Shown here: positions 47,759-55,373 of the stretch, piece by piece | How the letters are laid out: each line of letters opens with the position of its first letter | Numbering within the stretch: the stretch's first letter is position 1 | DNA from: Bosea sp. F3-2 | GTDB lineage: Bacteria > Pseudomonadota > Alphaproteobacteria > Rhizobiales > Beijerinckiaceae | Assembly (NCBI RefSeq): GCF_008253865.1 | Contig: NZ_CP042332.1 | Location: 387,501-451,500, forward strand | DNA length: 64,000 nucleotides | Reading direction: 5' to 3' | Notes under the pieces: model-generated | What the model was told of the DNA's origin: nothing | Seen by the model: only the letters and a program-made list of their open reading frames with translations | Databases searched by the model: none | Translations under genes and position numbers: made by a program

Positions 47759-47777
47759 CCTCCCATTTTTTGGGAGG
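47759..47777 (-). promoter_or_regulatory. Hairpin that hides the ribosome site of the tandem USP gene
   Basis: In the mRNA the sequence reads CCTCCCA-AAAAA-TGGGAGG, a perfect 7-base stem with a 5-base loop, then CGATC and the ATG. The 3' arm is the Shine-Dalgarno sequence GGGAGG itself, so folding would block translation until the stem opens. Confidence 0.5.
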
Positions 47778-47806
47778 AGATCATCGCCGATGCAGCACAA
47801 GCGTCC

Positions 47807-47820
47807 TTGAGAAAAATCAA
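47807..47820. promoter_or_regulatory. FNR/FixK-type box upstream of tandem USP gene
   Basis: TTGAGAAAAATCAA, a perfect TTGA-N6-TCAA site 54 bases before the USP start at 47753. Confidence 0.6.
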
Positions 47821-47830
47821 ATGGCTCCTG

Positions 47831-47932
47831 CATCGCCGCGCGTCCTATCGGACGCGGTAACGGCGATCTGTGTAATGGTAATCGCATCGGATTCTCCGAA
47901 AAGCGGATTCCACTTTTTGGTCCGATGCGATA
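47831..47932. repeat. Dispersed palindromic intergenic repeat, copy 2
   Basis: Starts CATCGCCGCGCGTCCTATCG and ends near TTTGGTCCGATGCGA. The CGCGTCC-TATC-GGACGCG hairpin and the GGATTCCACTTTTTGGTCC core match copy 1 at 43174-43275 in the same orientation, with scattered substitutions. Confidence 0.75.
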
Positions 47933-48006
47933 GCTGCAGATTGGTTGCTCGCTCACCGGTCCAAGCAACGTCTTGGTACGAGCCTAAGATGCAGGAACCG
48001 CAGTTT

Positions 48007-48453
48007 CTATGCAGCCCTCAGCAACCGTTCGATCTCTTGGATCGGATGCTTGGTCAGATCCTTGTCCACTTCTGCGAGGATGCGAGAACGCAATTCCTCG
48101 TCGAGATGTTGTCGAAGCATTGCGAGCATGCGCGGCGGCGCGACCAACACGATGCTTCGCGGGTTAACGGCTCGATTTGCTAGCTTGAGAGCCGCAACCG
48201 TATCATGCGCGAACTGCCTCTCAGCCAGTTCATGCCAATCGGTTCCCTCGATTGCGCTGGTGGGTGCAACGGCGTTTTGAATGCGACCAGGCCGATCCGC
48301 TCCCTGCTCCGCGCTCGGTGGATTGGCTGCGGCTTCCCTGACCTGCTCGACCCTCAGATTGGCCAGGGTCGCGTTTCCTTCGTTTCGCAGAAATATCGCC
48401 TTGCGAGCGTCACATACGACCACCCAGGCATTATGTGGAATTCGTAGGTTCAT
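48007..48453 (-). CDS. Host-attachment-family protein
   Basis: 148 residues from ATG 48453, with GAGGAG eight bases upstream. It begins MNLRIPHNAWVVVCDARKAI and ends MLRQHLDEELRSRILAEVDK, then DLTKHPIQEIERLL, the hallmark of the family once named from Agrobacterium host-attachment work. The fold resembles release-factor/Pelota-like domains. Its role in stress islands is unproven. A decayed paralogue lies at 40404-40698. Confidence 0.85.
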   Translation of the reverse strand: MNLRIPHNAWVVVCDARKAIFLRNEGNATLANLRVEQVREAAANPPSAEQGADRPGRIQNAVAPTSAIEGTDWHELAERQFAHDTVAALKLANRAVNPRSIVLVAPPRMLAMLRQHLDEELRSRILAEVDKDLTKHPIQEIERLLRAA

Positions 48454-48553
48454 GGCCTTGCTCCTCGGGGCGACACTGCAGTCCAAGGAAAACATCCCAC
48501 CGCCACTTCTGGCTGCCTTGATCCAGCGCAAAAGAAGCGTAACGGCTGCGAAT

Positions 48554-48567
48554 TTGATTGTTCTCAA
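48554..48567. promoter_or_regulatory. FNR/FixK-type box upstream of host-attachment gene
   Basis: TTGATTGTTCTCAA, a perfect TTGA-N6-TCAA site 101 bases before ATG 48453. Confidence 0.5.
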
Positions 48568-48767
48568 AGCAGGCCCCGATGGGATCCCAGGTAAGAGGGG
48601 GGCGGGATGACGGAACCGAAGCCGGTGTCTTGGTCGAAAAGAGCGTGCTCATTTCCTAATGTTTATGTTTGTTGCTTATGTTTTAATATGTTCTAATAAA
48701 GTTCAGACTGCTATTTTATTAGCTCATCGAGCGATTGATAGGCTACAACACTACCCGGAGATAAATC

Positions 48768-49284
48768 ATGGCAGAGACGAATATTGGTCTTGGACTTGGA
48801 ATCAGTCTGAGCTTTCACGGCACCGCTCAAGCTGTCACCGGTTCATGCTTCGCGTTTCGGACAGATGAGGCCCACATCCTTGTCGACTGCGGGCTCTTCC
48901 AAGGGTCAAAGACGGAAAAGGAGCTAAACTACCGGGCGTTTCCCTTCGATCCCGCTTCGGTCGATGCCGTACTCTTGACCCATGCTCATATCGATCACAG
49001 CGGATTACTGCCGAAACTGGCGAAAGATGGTTTCAAGGGGCCGATTTTCGCCACTGCGGGAACCGTCGCTCTCTGCTCGGTGATGCTGCCCGATTCCGGG
49101 CATATACAGGAGATGGAGGTCGAACAGCTCAACCGATGAAACGCGCGCCGTGGCCGTTCTTTGGTGCAGGCGATCTACGGAGCAGACCAGGCTATTGCGA
49201 CACTCACGCAGTTTCGTGCCGTTCCTTTTGGCGAGTTCGTCGGAATAACCGAAGGTATCCGGGCGCGATACTGGGACGCAGGAC
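48768..49284 (+). pseudogene. MBL-fold RNA exonuclease (CPSF/Ysh1-like), nonsense-mutated and truncated
   Basis: The gene begins with ATG 48768 and reads SLSFHGTAQAVTGSCFAFRT, ILVDCGLFQGSKTEKELNYR and VLLTHAHIDHSGLLPKLAKD. HAHIDH is the zinc-binding motif. TGA at 49137-49139 sits where homologues have a second arginine in an N-R-R-N-A-R-R-G-R stretch, so CGA to TGA is the likely change. The same frame continues NARRGRSLVQAIYG and FGEFVGITEGIRARYWDAG, then ends at about 49284 against a phosphoketolase fragment. About 350 residues are missing. Confidence 0.8.
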
Positions 49285-49285
49285 T

Positions 49286-49588
49286 CGCCACCACACCAGG
49301 TGCGCCATGGCCTGGCCCTGCGATGAGGAGGACATCGAGATCCCGTGACCTGATGATGCGATTGAGGTGGAGATAGATGAAATTCAGGCCGGGAGTTGTA
49401 CCCCAGTGTCCGAGCAGCCGAGGCTTGATGTGCTCGATCCGCAGCGGCTCGCGCAGCAACTGATTGTCCAGCAGATAGATCTGCGCGACAGAGAGGTAAT
49501 TCGCTGCCCGCCACCACGCCTGCATCAAGGCAATCTCGTCTGAACTTAAAGCCGCCTGTGCCGCTGTATCGATATCCCTAGAGGTCAT
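49286..49588 (-). pseudogene. xfp: Phosphoketolase, N-terminal remnant
   Basis: From ATG 49588 the chain reads ALSSDEIALMQAWWRAANYL, SVAQIYLLDNQLLREPLRIE and HIKPRLLGHWGTTPGLNFIY, then LIAGPGHGAPGVVA. These are the first ThDP-binding segments of xylulose-5-phosphate/fructose-6-phosphate phosphoketolase, an enzyme of about 800 residues. Only about 100 remain before the joint with the MBL remnant. The enzyme would have made acetyl phosphate for the phosphotransacetylase/acetate-kinase pair 8 kb away. TTGATTTTTAGCAA (49653-49666), one base off the FNR-type palindrome, lies 65 bases upstream. Confidence 0.82.
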
Positions 49589-49885
49589 TGCTGCGCTCCC
49601 GAAAGGGGTCGTCAGAAGAAAAGTCGATACTACCGCGCTGGCGCTGCGCGCTTTGATTTTTAGCAAAGCGCTTCCGACATTCAGCGAGTATGGAATAGCT
49701 GACCCGGGTAGGATGGTCGAACACCATCGTGGCGTCGATCTGTTCGTGCGCCAGAAGTCCTGATGTTACCTGTCGGCCGAAATCCCGGACGCCAAGGCTC
49801 GACGCCGTCAGAGCCAAGCATAGTGCAGTGAGGTGAGATCCGCAGGGAATTCGGAAAGAAGCGGAGCCTGCGCGATCGCGCAGCG

Positions 49886-50419
49886 ATGGAAGGAAATCGT
49901 ATGATGACCGATGATATGAACCGGAGTCTGAACACGCGAACGGGTTTCAGATTTCATGTTAGGCCTGCTCGGCCCGACGACGAAGCGGGACTGGCCGAGT
50001 TCTTCAAGCACGTGACGCCCGAGGATCTGCGCTTCCGCTTTCTGACAACGGTCAGGGAGGTGGGGCATGATCGTCTGGCTGCTATGACAAAAATCGATCA
50101 TAGGCAGACCGAGAACTTCATTGTCTTTACCGAAGACGGAAAGACGATCATCGCCACCGGAATGTTGGCTTGTGACGCTGCTTTGGAGAGAGGAGAAGTC
50201 GCGATCTCGATCCGAAGCGAATATAAGCACAGAGGCGTGGGATGGGAATTACTCAGACATATTTGCAAATTTGCCGAGGCCAAGGGTGTTAAAGTAATCG
50301 AATCGCTGGAAGATCGGCAGAATCACGAAGCAATCGAGATCGAGCGTGAACAGGGCTTCGAGATTGACGAGTTCCCGGACGATATTCGCCTCGTAGTGCT
50401 CCGAAGGGTATTCAAGTAG
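49886..50419 (+). CDS. GNAT acetyltransferase (Pat-like domain)
   Basis: 177 residues. The start is uncertain among ATG 49886, 49901 and 49916. The GNAT fold is clear: FHVRPARPDDEAGLAEFFKH, VTPEDLRFRF, GEVAISIRSEYKHRGVGWEL (acetyl-CoA pyrophosphate loop R-G-x-G-x-x-L) and LEDRQNHEAIEIEREQGFEI. V-x-P-E-D-L-R-x-R-F is typical of the acetyltransferase domain of Pat-type protein lysine acetylases, whose targets include acetyl-CoA synthetase. That would suit the acetyl-phosphate and acetate theme of the island, but targets cannot be read from sequence. Confidence 0.85.
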   Translation: MEGNRMMTDDMNRSLNTRTGFRFHVRPARPDDEAGLAEFFKHVTPEDLRFRFLTTVREVGHDRLAAMTKIDHRQTENFIVFTEDGKTIIATGMLACDAALERGEVAISIRSEYKHRGVGWELLRHICKFAEAKGVKVIESLEDRQNHEAIEIEREQGFEIDEFPDDIRLVVLRRVFK

Positions 50420-50583
50420 GCCCAGAAGTTGAAATGAGGGGCTGACACGGGCCGCCGGCATGTCGATCCCATCTTGTACCCAGATGTCGAACTTGGTCGC
50501 CATACCTTCATTTGATTGCGCTGTAAGCCGGGCAAGAGCAACCTTGGCGTCATGCGTTGCCTCCCGTTACCGTCAAAGGCGCG

Positions 50584-51390
50584 TCATGCGGTGATCTCAT
50601 CTGCGAAGATAGTGCGACCGCGCTCGCCGGCGAAGTATTGCCTGAGCCAGGGGTCTTCGTGTCTCAGGAGGTCTCCCAGCGTTCCAATGGCAATCACCTT
50701 GCCTCGCGCGATGGCCGCGATCCTGTCACAGGTCGCATGAAGGCTGCTCAGATCGTGGGTGATCATCATCACGGTCAGGCCCAGACTCGCCTTGAGGGTC
50801 AGCAGGAGTTGGTCGAAGGCATCGGCTGCGATCGGATCGAGTCCTGAGGTCGGTTCGTCGAGAAATAGTATTTCGGGATCGAGAGCAAGTGCACGCGCCA
50901 GGGCCGCCCGCTTCGTCATGCCGCCCGAGAGCTCCGCCGGGTATTTTTCAGCCGCATCGCGCGGCAATCCGACCATCTCGATCTTCAGCATCGTTATCTC
51001 CGCCAGCAGGCTGGGCGACAGATGCAGAAGTTCGCGCATCGGCAGCTGGATATTCTCGGCAATCGTCAGCGACGAGAACAGCGCGCCTTGCTGAAACATG
51101 ACGCCGCAACGCTGTTCAAGGGCTCGTCTCTCGCTCTCCCGAAGATCATCGAGATTGTTGCCGAGGATCTCGATTACGCCGCTCCGTTTGGGCAGGAGGC
51201 CAAGAATGGTGCGCGCCAGCACAGACTTGCCGGACCCGGACGCGCCGATCACGCCGAGAACCTCGCCGCGCATGACGTCCAGGTCGAGATGGTCCAGCAC
51301 CACCTTGTCGCCGAATGCGACCTCCAAGCCTCGGACGCGGATTGCGACTTCGCTGTTTACCGGAGCCGGTTCTCGTTCGGTTGAACCCAT
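50584..51390 (-). CDS. Orphan ABC ATPase, MlaF/Ttg2A type
   Basis: 268 residues from ATG 51390. Motifs are Walker A GASGSGKS, Q-loop VMFQQGALFSSLTIAENI, signature ELSGGMTKRAALARAL and Walker B ILFLDEPTSGLDPIAAD, the set typical of MlaF-like ATPases that energise MlaE/MlaD phospholipid transport. No MlaE permease, MlaD or MlaC lies nearby; the neighbours are GNAT and USP genes. It may serve a permease encoded elsewhere. Confidence 0.87.
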   Translation of the reverse strand: MGSTEREPAPVNSEVAIRVRGLEVAFGDKVVLDHLDLDVMRGEVLGVIGASGSGKSVLARTILGLLPKRSGVIEILGNNLDDLRESERRALEQRCGVMFQQGALFSSLTIAENIQLPMRELLHLSPSLLAEITMLKIEMVGLPRDAAEKYPAELSGGMTKRAALARALALDPEILFLDEPTSGLDPIAADAFDQLLLTLKASLGLTVMMITHDLSSLHATCDRIAAIARGKVIAIGTLGDLLRHEDPWLRQYFAGERGRTIFADEITA

Positions 51391-51472
51391 GGATACTCTC
51401 CGGCTCCGGGCTGTCACATGGGAGCTCAGGTTGCTGGCGGAAGAGCCGGGCAGACCATCCGCTTTGGCTGCT

Positions 51473-52363
51473 TTAGTGAGCGAGAAAAAGCGGCACGAGA
51501 GAGTTTTCGAGCAGGTCCGCGGTCACGCCTCCCAGCACCCATTCTCTGAAGCGCGAATGGCCGTAGGCCCCCACAACGATCAGATCTGCCGAGATTCTCT
51601 GAGCTTCGTCGAGGAGGGCGTCGGTTGTGGATGTCTCCGTGTTGAGAACGGTTGCCGTCGCCTCGACACCGTGCCGGGCAAGGTGGGCCGTGATGTCGGC
51701 GAGGACTTCGGCGCCTCCCATCCGTCCGTGGGCTTCTTCCCTGACCGAGACGATATGGACCTCCGTCGCTTGAGCGATCAGAGGCAAAGCCTCAGCCACT
51801 GCGCGAGCGCTCTGCCGCGTATCGGTCCATCCGATCAGAACCGTTTGGAGCGGGGATCGCAACGCGGCTTTCGGCGACAATAGGTAGAGTCCTCTTCCTC
51901 CGTCGAACATGACGCTCTCGAGCAGGGGGCGCCAGCGTGTGTGACCGTTATCGCGCGGACAGGTCGCAATGAAGAGGTCGTTCCAGCGCGCTTCACTGGT
52001 GACGGCCTGTTCAAGAAGGCCAGGGAACGCGTCCAGACGGCGCAATTCATGAGCGGTCCCAAGGCGGTTCAGGCGCTGCCGTAGTCGCTCTTCACTGGCG
52101 TCTCCTTCCTTGGTGACGTCATCGACCAATTGCCCGATCGCGGAGGTGCCGAATTCACCCGCGAAAAGGGCGGGATCCGGAAGGAGATTCGTAATGACCC
52201 CGGTGATCCGGGCCGTGTACCGCGCCGCGAGCGCTTCAGCATGAGCCAAACGCACCTCGTCTTCCGGCGAACCGTCGAGATGGACCGCGATGTCGCGATA
52301 GGCAGTGCCGTAAGTTGTCTGCGCCGTCGCAACGGTGCTCGAAGATGGTGTGACGTCGTTCAT
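51473..52363 (-). CDS. Tandem universal stress protein
   Basis: 296 residues from ATG 52363, with GGAGG five bases upstream; a longer frame is rejected. The first half (RDIAVHLDGSPEDEVRLAHA) is degenerate, and the second half has TVLIGWTDTRQSARAVAEAL and VVGAYGHSRFREWVLGGVTA, an intact ATP-binding loop G-A-Y-G-H-S-R-x-R-E-W. The FixK-type box at 52428 is 65 bases upstream and is shared with the divergent ADH gene. Confidence 0.88.
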   Translation of the reverse strand: MNDVTPSSSTVATAQTTYGTAYRDIAVHLDGSPEDEVRLAHAEALAARYTARITGVITNLLPDPALFAGEFGTSAIGQLVDDVTKEGDASEERLRQRLNRLGTAHELRRLDAFPGLLEQAVTSEARWNDLFIATCPRDNGHTRWRPLLESVMFDGGRGLYLLSPKAALRSPLQTVLIGWTDTRQSARAVAEALPLIAQATEVHIVSVREEAHGRMGGAEVLADITAHLARHGVEATATVLNTETSTTDALLDEAQRISADLIVVGAYGHSRFREWVLGGVTADLLENSLVPLFLAH

Positions 52364-52427
52364 GCCGACCTCCGCGTCGATAGCGCGATTTGCCCCACCA
52401 TTGAGCGGCGGAAGAACGCTCACTGCT

Positions 52428-52441
52428 TTGATTTTCGTCAA
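52428..52441. promoter_or_regulatory. FixK-type box between tandem USP and Zn-ADH genes
   Basis: TTGATTTTCGTCAA, a perfect TTGAT-N4-GTCAA FixK site in the divergent gap, 65 bases before the USP start and 104 bases before the ADH start. Confidence 0.65.
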
Positions 52442-52544
52442 AAAAGCGGAGGTTTCGCGCAACTTGCGCTGAATCAAATGCAACATTGCGGTTTCGCTGC
52501 AGGCTGGGACCACGACACCTCAACGACGATCTCGGAGAGCGAAT

Positions 52545-53678
52545 ATGTCGCCAATGCGTCAGTCTGATGTTCCTTCCGGTCCGAGTGCAAGGCGGACGAG
52601 CCGGCCCAAGATGATGTGCGCGGCCGTATTCCGAGAGCCGGGCCGCATTGAGCTCGAGGACAAGCCGGTTCCGGATGTGGGGCCGCTCGATGCGTTGCTG
52701 CGCATCACCACAACGACGATCTGTGGCACCGACATTCACATCCTCAAAGGCGAGTATCCGGTCGCGCGCGGCCTGACCATCGGCCACGAGCCGGTCGGCG
52801 TGATTGAGAAGCTGGGCTCGGAGGTGAAGGGCTTCCGTGAGGGGCAGCGCGTAATCGCCGGCGCCATCACACCGTCGGGACATAGCGCCGCCTGCCTGTG
52901 CGGCTGCCATTCGCAGGACGGTCCCGGCGAGCGCCACGGCTTCAAGGCGATGGGCGGCTGGCGCTTTGGCAACACGATCGACGGCGCACAGGCCGAGTAT
53001 CTGCTGGTGCCGGATGCGATGGTCAATCTCGCGCATGTGCCCTCCGGGTTGACCGACGAGCAGGTGCTGATGTGTCCCGACATCATGTCGACCGGCTTTT
53101 CCGGAGCCGAGAGCGGCGGAGTCAGGATCGGCGATTGCGTCGCGGTATTCGCACAGGGGCCGATCGGGCTGTGCGCCACGGCCGGTGCTCGCCTGATGGG
53201 TGCAACGCGGATCATCGCGGTGGAGAGCATTCCCGAGCGGCAGGCGGTGGCGCGCAGGCTCGGCGCCGACGAGATCGTCGACTTCTCGAAGGGCGATCCG
53301 GTTGACGAGATCATGCGGCTGACGGATGGGCGAGGCGTCGACGTCGCGATCGAAGCCCTTGGACGGCAGGAGACCTTTTCTGCGGCGCTGCGCGTGCTGC
53401 GCCCAGGCGGGACACTGTCCTCGCTGGGTGTCTATTCGAGCGACCTCACCATCCCGCTCGGCGCCTTCGCCGCAGGCCTCGGCGATCACCGCATCGTCAC
53501 CACGCTGTGTCCCGGCGGCAAGGAGCGGATGCGCCGCCTGATCGACGTCGTTGCGTCCGGCCGGGTCGATCTGGGACCGCTTGTCACGCACCGGTATCCG
53601 CTGGAACGCATCAAGGACGCTTACGAACTGTTTTCGCATCAGCGCGACGGCGTGCTTAAGGTGGCAATAACGCCTTGA
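52545..53678 (+). CDS. Zinc-dependent alcohol dehydrogenase
   Basis: 377 residues from ATG 52545, with GGAG seven bases upstream; ATG 52611 is an alternative nearer to the family's usual start. The catalytic-zinc sites are CGTDIHILKGEYP and GLTIGHEPVGVIEKLG. The structural-zinc loop is incomplete, with only CLCGCH visible. The Rossmann motif is VAVFAQGPIGLCATAGARLM, followed by RIIAVESIPERQAVARRLGA. It belongs to the isopropanol/short secondary alcohol dehydrogenase branch, so it may reduce ketones or aldehydes as an electron sink at low oxygen. Confidence 0.9.
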   Translation: MSPMRQSDVPSGPSARRTSRPKMMCAAVFREPGRIELEDKPVPDVGPLDALLRITTTTICGTDIHILKGEYPVARGLTIGHEPVGVIEKLGSEVKGFREGQRVIAGAITPSGHSAACLCGCHSQDGPGERHGFKAMGGWRFGNTIDGAQAEYLLVPDAMVNLAHVPSGLTDEQVLMCPDIMSTGFSGAESGGVRIGDCVAVFAQGPIGLCATAGARLMGATRIIAVESIPERQAVARRLGADEIVDFSKGDPVDEIMRLTDGRGVDVAIEALGRQETFSAALRVLRPGGTLSSLGVYSSDLTIPLGAFAAGLGDHRIVTTLCPGGKERMRRLIDVVASGRVDLGPLVTHRYPLERIKDAYELFSHQRDGVLKVAITP

Positions 53679-53829
53679 ACGGCAAGCCATGGACCAGCGT
53701 GTCACGAAACCGCCGCGCAGCAGCCGGACATTCGCCTGCCCGGCGCGGGCAAGAGCGCCGGCAGAGTGCGGCGCCTGCTCGCAACGCTCTGGTCTTATCG
53801 CTGGTTCATCCTGGTGTCGCGTCGCGACC

Positions 53830-54834
53830 TCAGCAGGCGGCCGCGGCCACAGAAGGAATTCCGCTGGGGGAGGATTCAAGCGCTCCGATGATGAGCCCGT
53901 ATTTCACGGTCGTCATCGCGAGGCCGCGCGCCCAGTCGACAACGTCGTTCCATGGGTCGACGATCCGTCCGGTCGCGGACAGAAAGGTGACGACAGTGGC
54001 GATCTCGGTCTGCCCTTGTACGACCAACACGCAGCCGATGCCGAGCACGAGCAGGTTGCCCAGGGAATAGGTCAGATTCATCAGGAAGTTGAGGGAGAAT
54101 TTGATCTCGAACATGCCGAGATTGAGCGTGAACACCTCGTCCAGGCGACGTGCGCTCGATTCCACTTTCGATGGTGACAGGATTTCGTCGCCAAAGCGCC
54201 GCAGAATGCGGGTCCGCTGCGCCACGCGGCGGTTGATCGCTCGCTGCATCAGCGGCACGAACACGAATTGCGGCGTCAGGATCAGAAGGCTGGCGAACAT
54301 CATCTTGAGGTCGAGTACGGCGAGATAGACGAAGACGCTCGCCAGAAAGCCGATCTCGACGGTCGGAAGGCTGAGGCTTGAGCCGACAAAAACGCCTACG
54401 TCGTCGGCTTCCCCGAGGATCATGGCGAGGCCGGTCCCATTGGTGAGAGCGGAGTCTTCCGCGCCCATGCCCTCCAGCCTGTGCGTCACCACAAGGCGCA
54501 GATCCCGTGTCGCGCATTCGCCGAGCCAGGCGCGGTAGACGTTCATGGCCAGCTTCGCCAACCCGAAAGTCAGGATGATGGCAAATTGCAGCGCGACAAG
54601 CGTCAGGATGGCGGAGAGGCTGCCGGCATGGACGGCCGTGTCGATGATGCGCCGCTGCGTTTCAATCGGAGCAGCATTGAGCAGGAAGACGGTAACGGAA
54701 AGGGCACAGACCGCCGCCTGATGCCAGCCGCCCGACCAGAGCACGAAGCGCAGGAACGAAGAGGGCAGGGTCAAGCCCTGTGCATGCGGGCGAGGGGGCT
54801 CGGCGATCGACGCGATGAATTGCGAGAACATCAT
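53830..54834 (-). CDS. ABC exporter-type six-helix membrane domain without ATPase
   Basis: 334 residues with five or six membrane helices: VLWSGGWHQAAVCALSVTVF, AILTLVALQFAIILTFGLAK, VEIGFLASVFVYLAVLDLKM and LTYSLGNLLVLGIGCVLVVQ. Cytoplasmic coupling-helix-like loops include GECATRDLRLVVTHRLEGMG. Such six-transmembrane ABC domains are known without a fused ATPase. The protein ends naturally in PSVAAAAC. It starts inside the stop of the mini-ADH gene (ATGA), so it is translated from that message. The partner ATPase is unknown. Confidence 0.75.
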   Translation of the reverse strand: MMFSQFIASIAEPPRPHAQGLTLPSSFLRFVLWSGGWHQAAVCALSVTVFLLNAAPIETQRRIIDTAVHAGSLSAILTLVALQFAIILTFGLAKLAMNVYRAWLGECATRDLRLVVTHRLEGMGAEDSALTNGTGLAMILGEADDVGVFVGSSLSLPTVEIGFLASVFVYLAVLDLKMMFASLLILTPQFVFVPLMQRAINRRVAQRTRILRRFGDEILSPSKVESSARRLDEVFTLNLGMFEIKFSLNFLMNLTYSLGNLLVLGIGCVLVVQGQTEIATVVTFLSATGRIVDPWNDVVDWARGLAMTTVKYGLIIGALESSPSGIPSVAAAAC

Positions 54835-55250
54835 GGAATGAGCACCGCTGCGCCTTGCAACCGGCCGGTGCGCAGATCCGACAGCGCCTCATTCGCCTGC
54901 TTCAGCGGATAAACGGTCGTTTTCGTCACAATGCCAACCTGGCCGCGCAACCGACAGAAATTCAGGCCGTCTGTCCGCGTGAGGTTGGCGACCGAAACCA
55001 GCTCACGCTCGTGCCAGAGGAGATCATATCCGAAGCGCGGGATGTCGCTCATGTGGATGCCGACGATCTCGTGACCGGGCACGCGCGGATAATGCAAGTT
55101 TGGCAGCTCGCCGTCGACGACGTGCAGATCCGTGCGGCAGACCGCACAGGCCTCGACCCTGATCCGCAATTCACCCGACCTCGGTACTGGATCGGAGCGT
55201 CGCTTCTCGACTAGCGGTCGACCCGGAACCGTCAGAACCATTGCTTTCAT
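54831..55250 (-). pseudogene. Mini alcohol dehydrogenase (in-frame loss of the NAD-binding domain)
   Basis: From ATG 55250 the chain starts MKAMVLTVPGRPLVEKRRSD, with CRTDLHVVDGELP and PRVPGHEIVG, the zinc-binding half of a medium-chain dehydrogenase. It then jumps to IHMSDIPRFGYDLLWHERE, SVANLTRTDGLNF and PLKQANEALSDLRTGRLQG, the last part of the same family. The central 170 or so residues, including the Rossmann fold, are missing without a frameshift. The result is a 139-residue protein that cannot bind NAD normally. It is still open and coupled to the downstream ABC membrane gene. Confidence 0.75.
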
Positions 55251-55305
55251 CGGCTTCTCCGGCCAACGCGCAACGGAATGATACCGGCGCGATACCGAGC
55301 CGGCC

Positions 55306-55319
55306 TTGATCAAGCTCAA
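55306..55319. promoter_or_regulatory. FNR/FixK-type box upstream of phaC
   Basis: TTGATCAAGCTCAA, a perfect TTGA-N6-TCAA site 55 bases before phaC ATG 55374 and 56 bases before the divergent mini-ADH start; it can serve both. Confidence 0.6.
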
Positions 55320-55373
55320 GGAGTATATGGCTCTCAGGGCGCATGCTAGCGAACAGTTTCCAAAGGGACAGCC

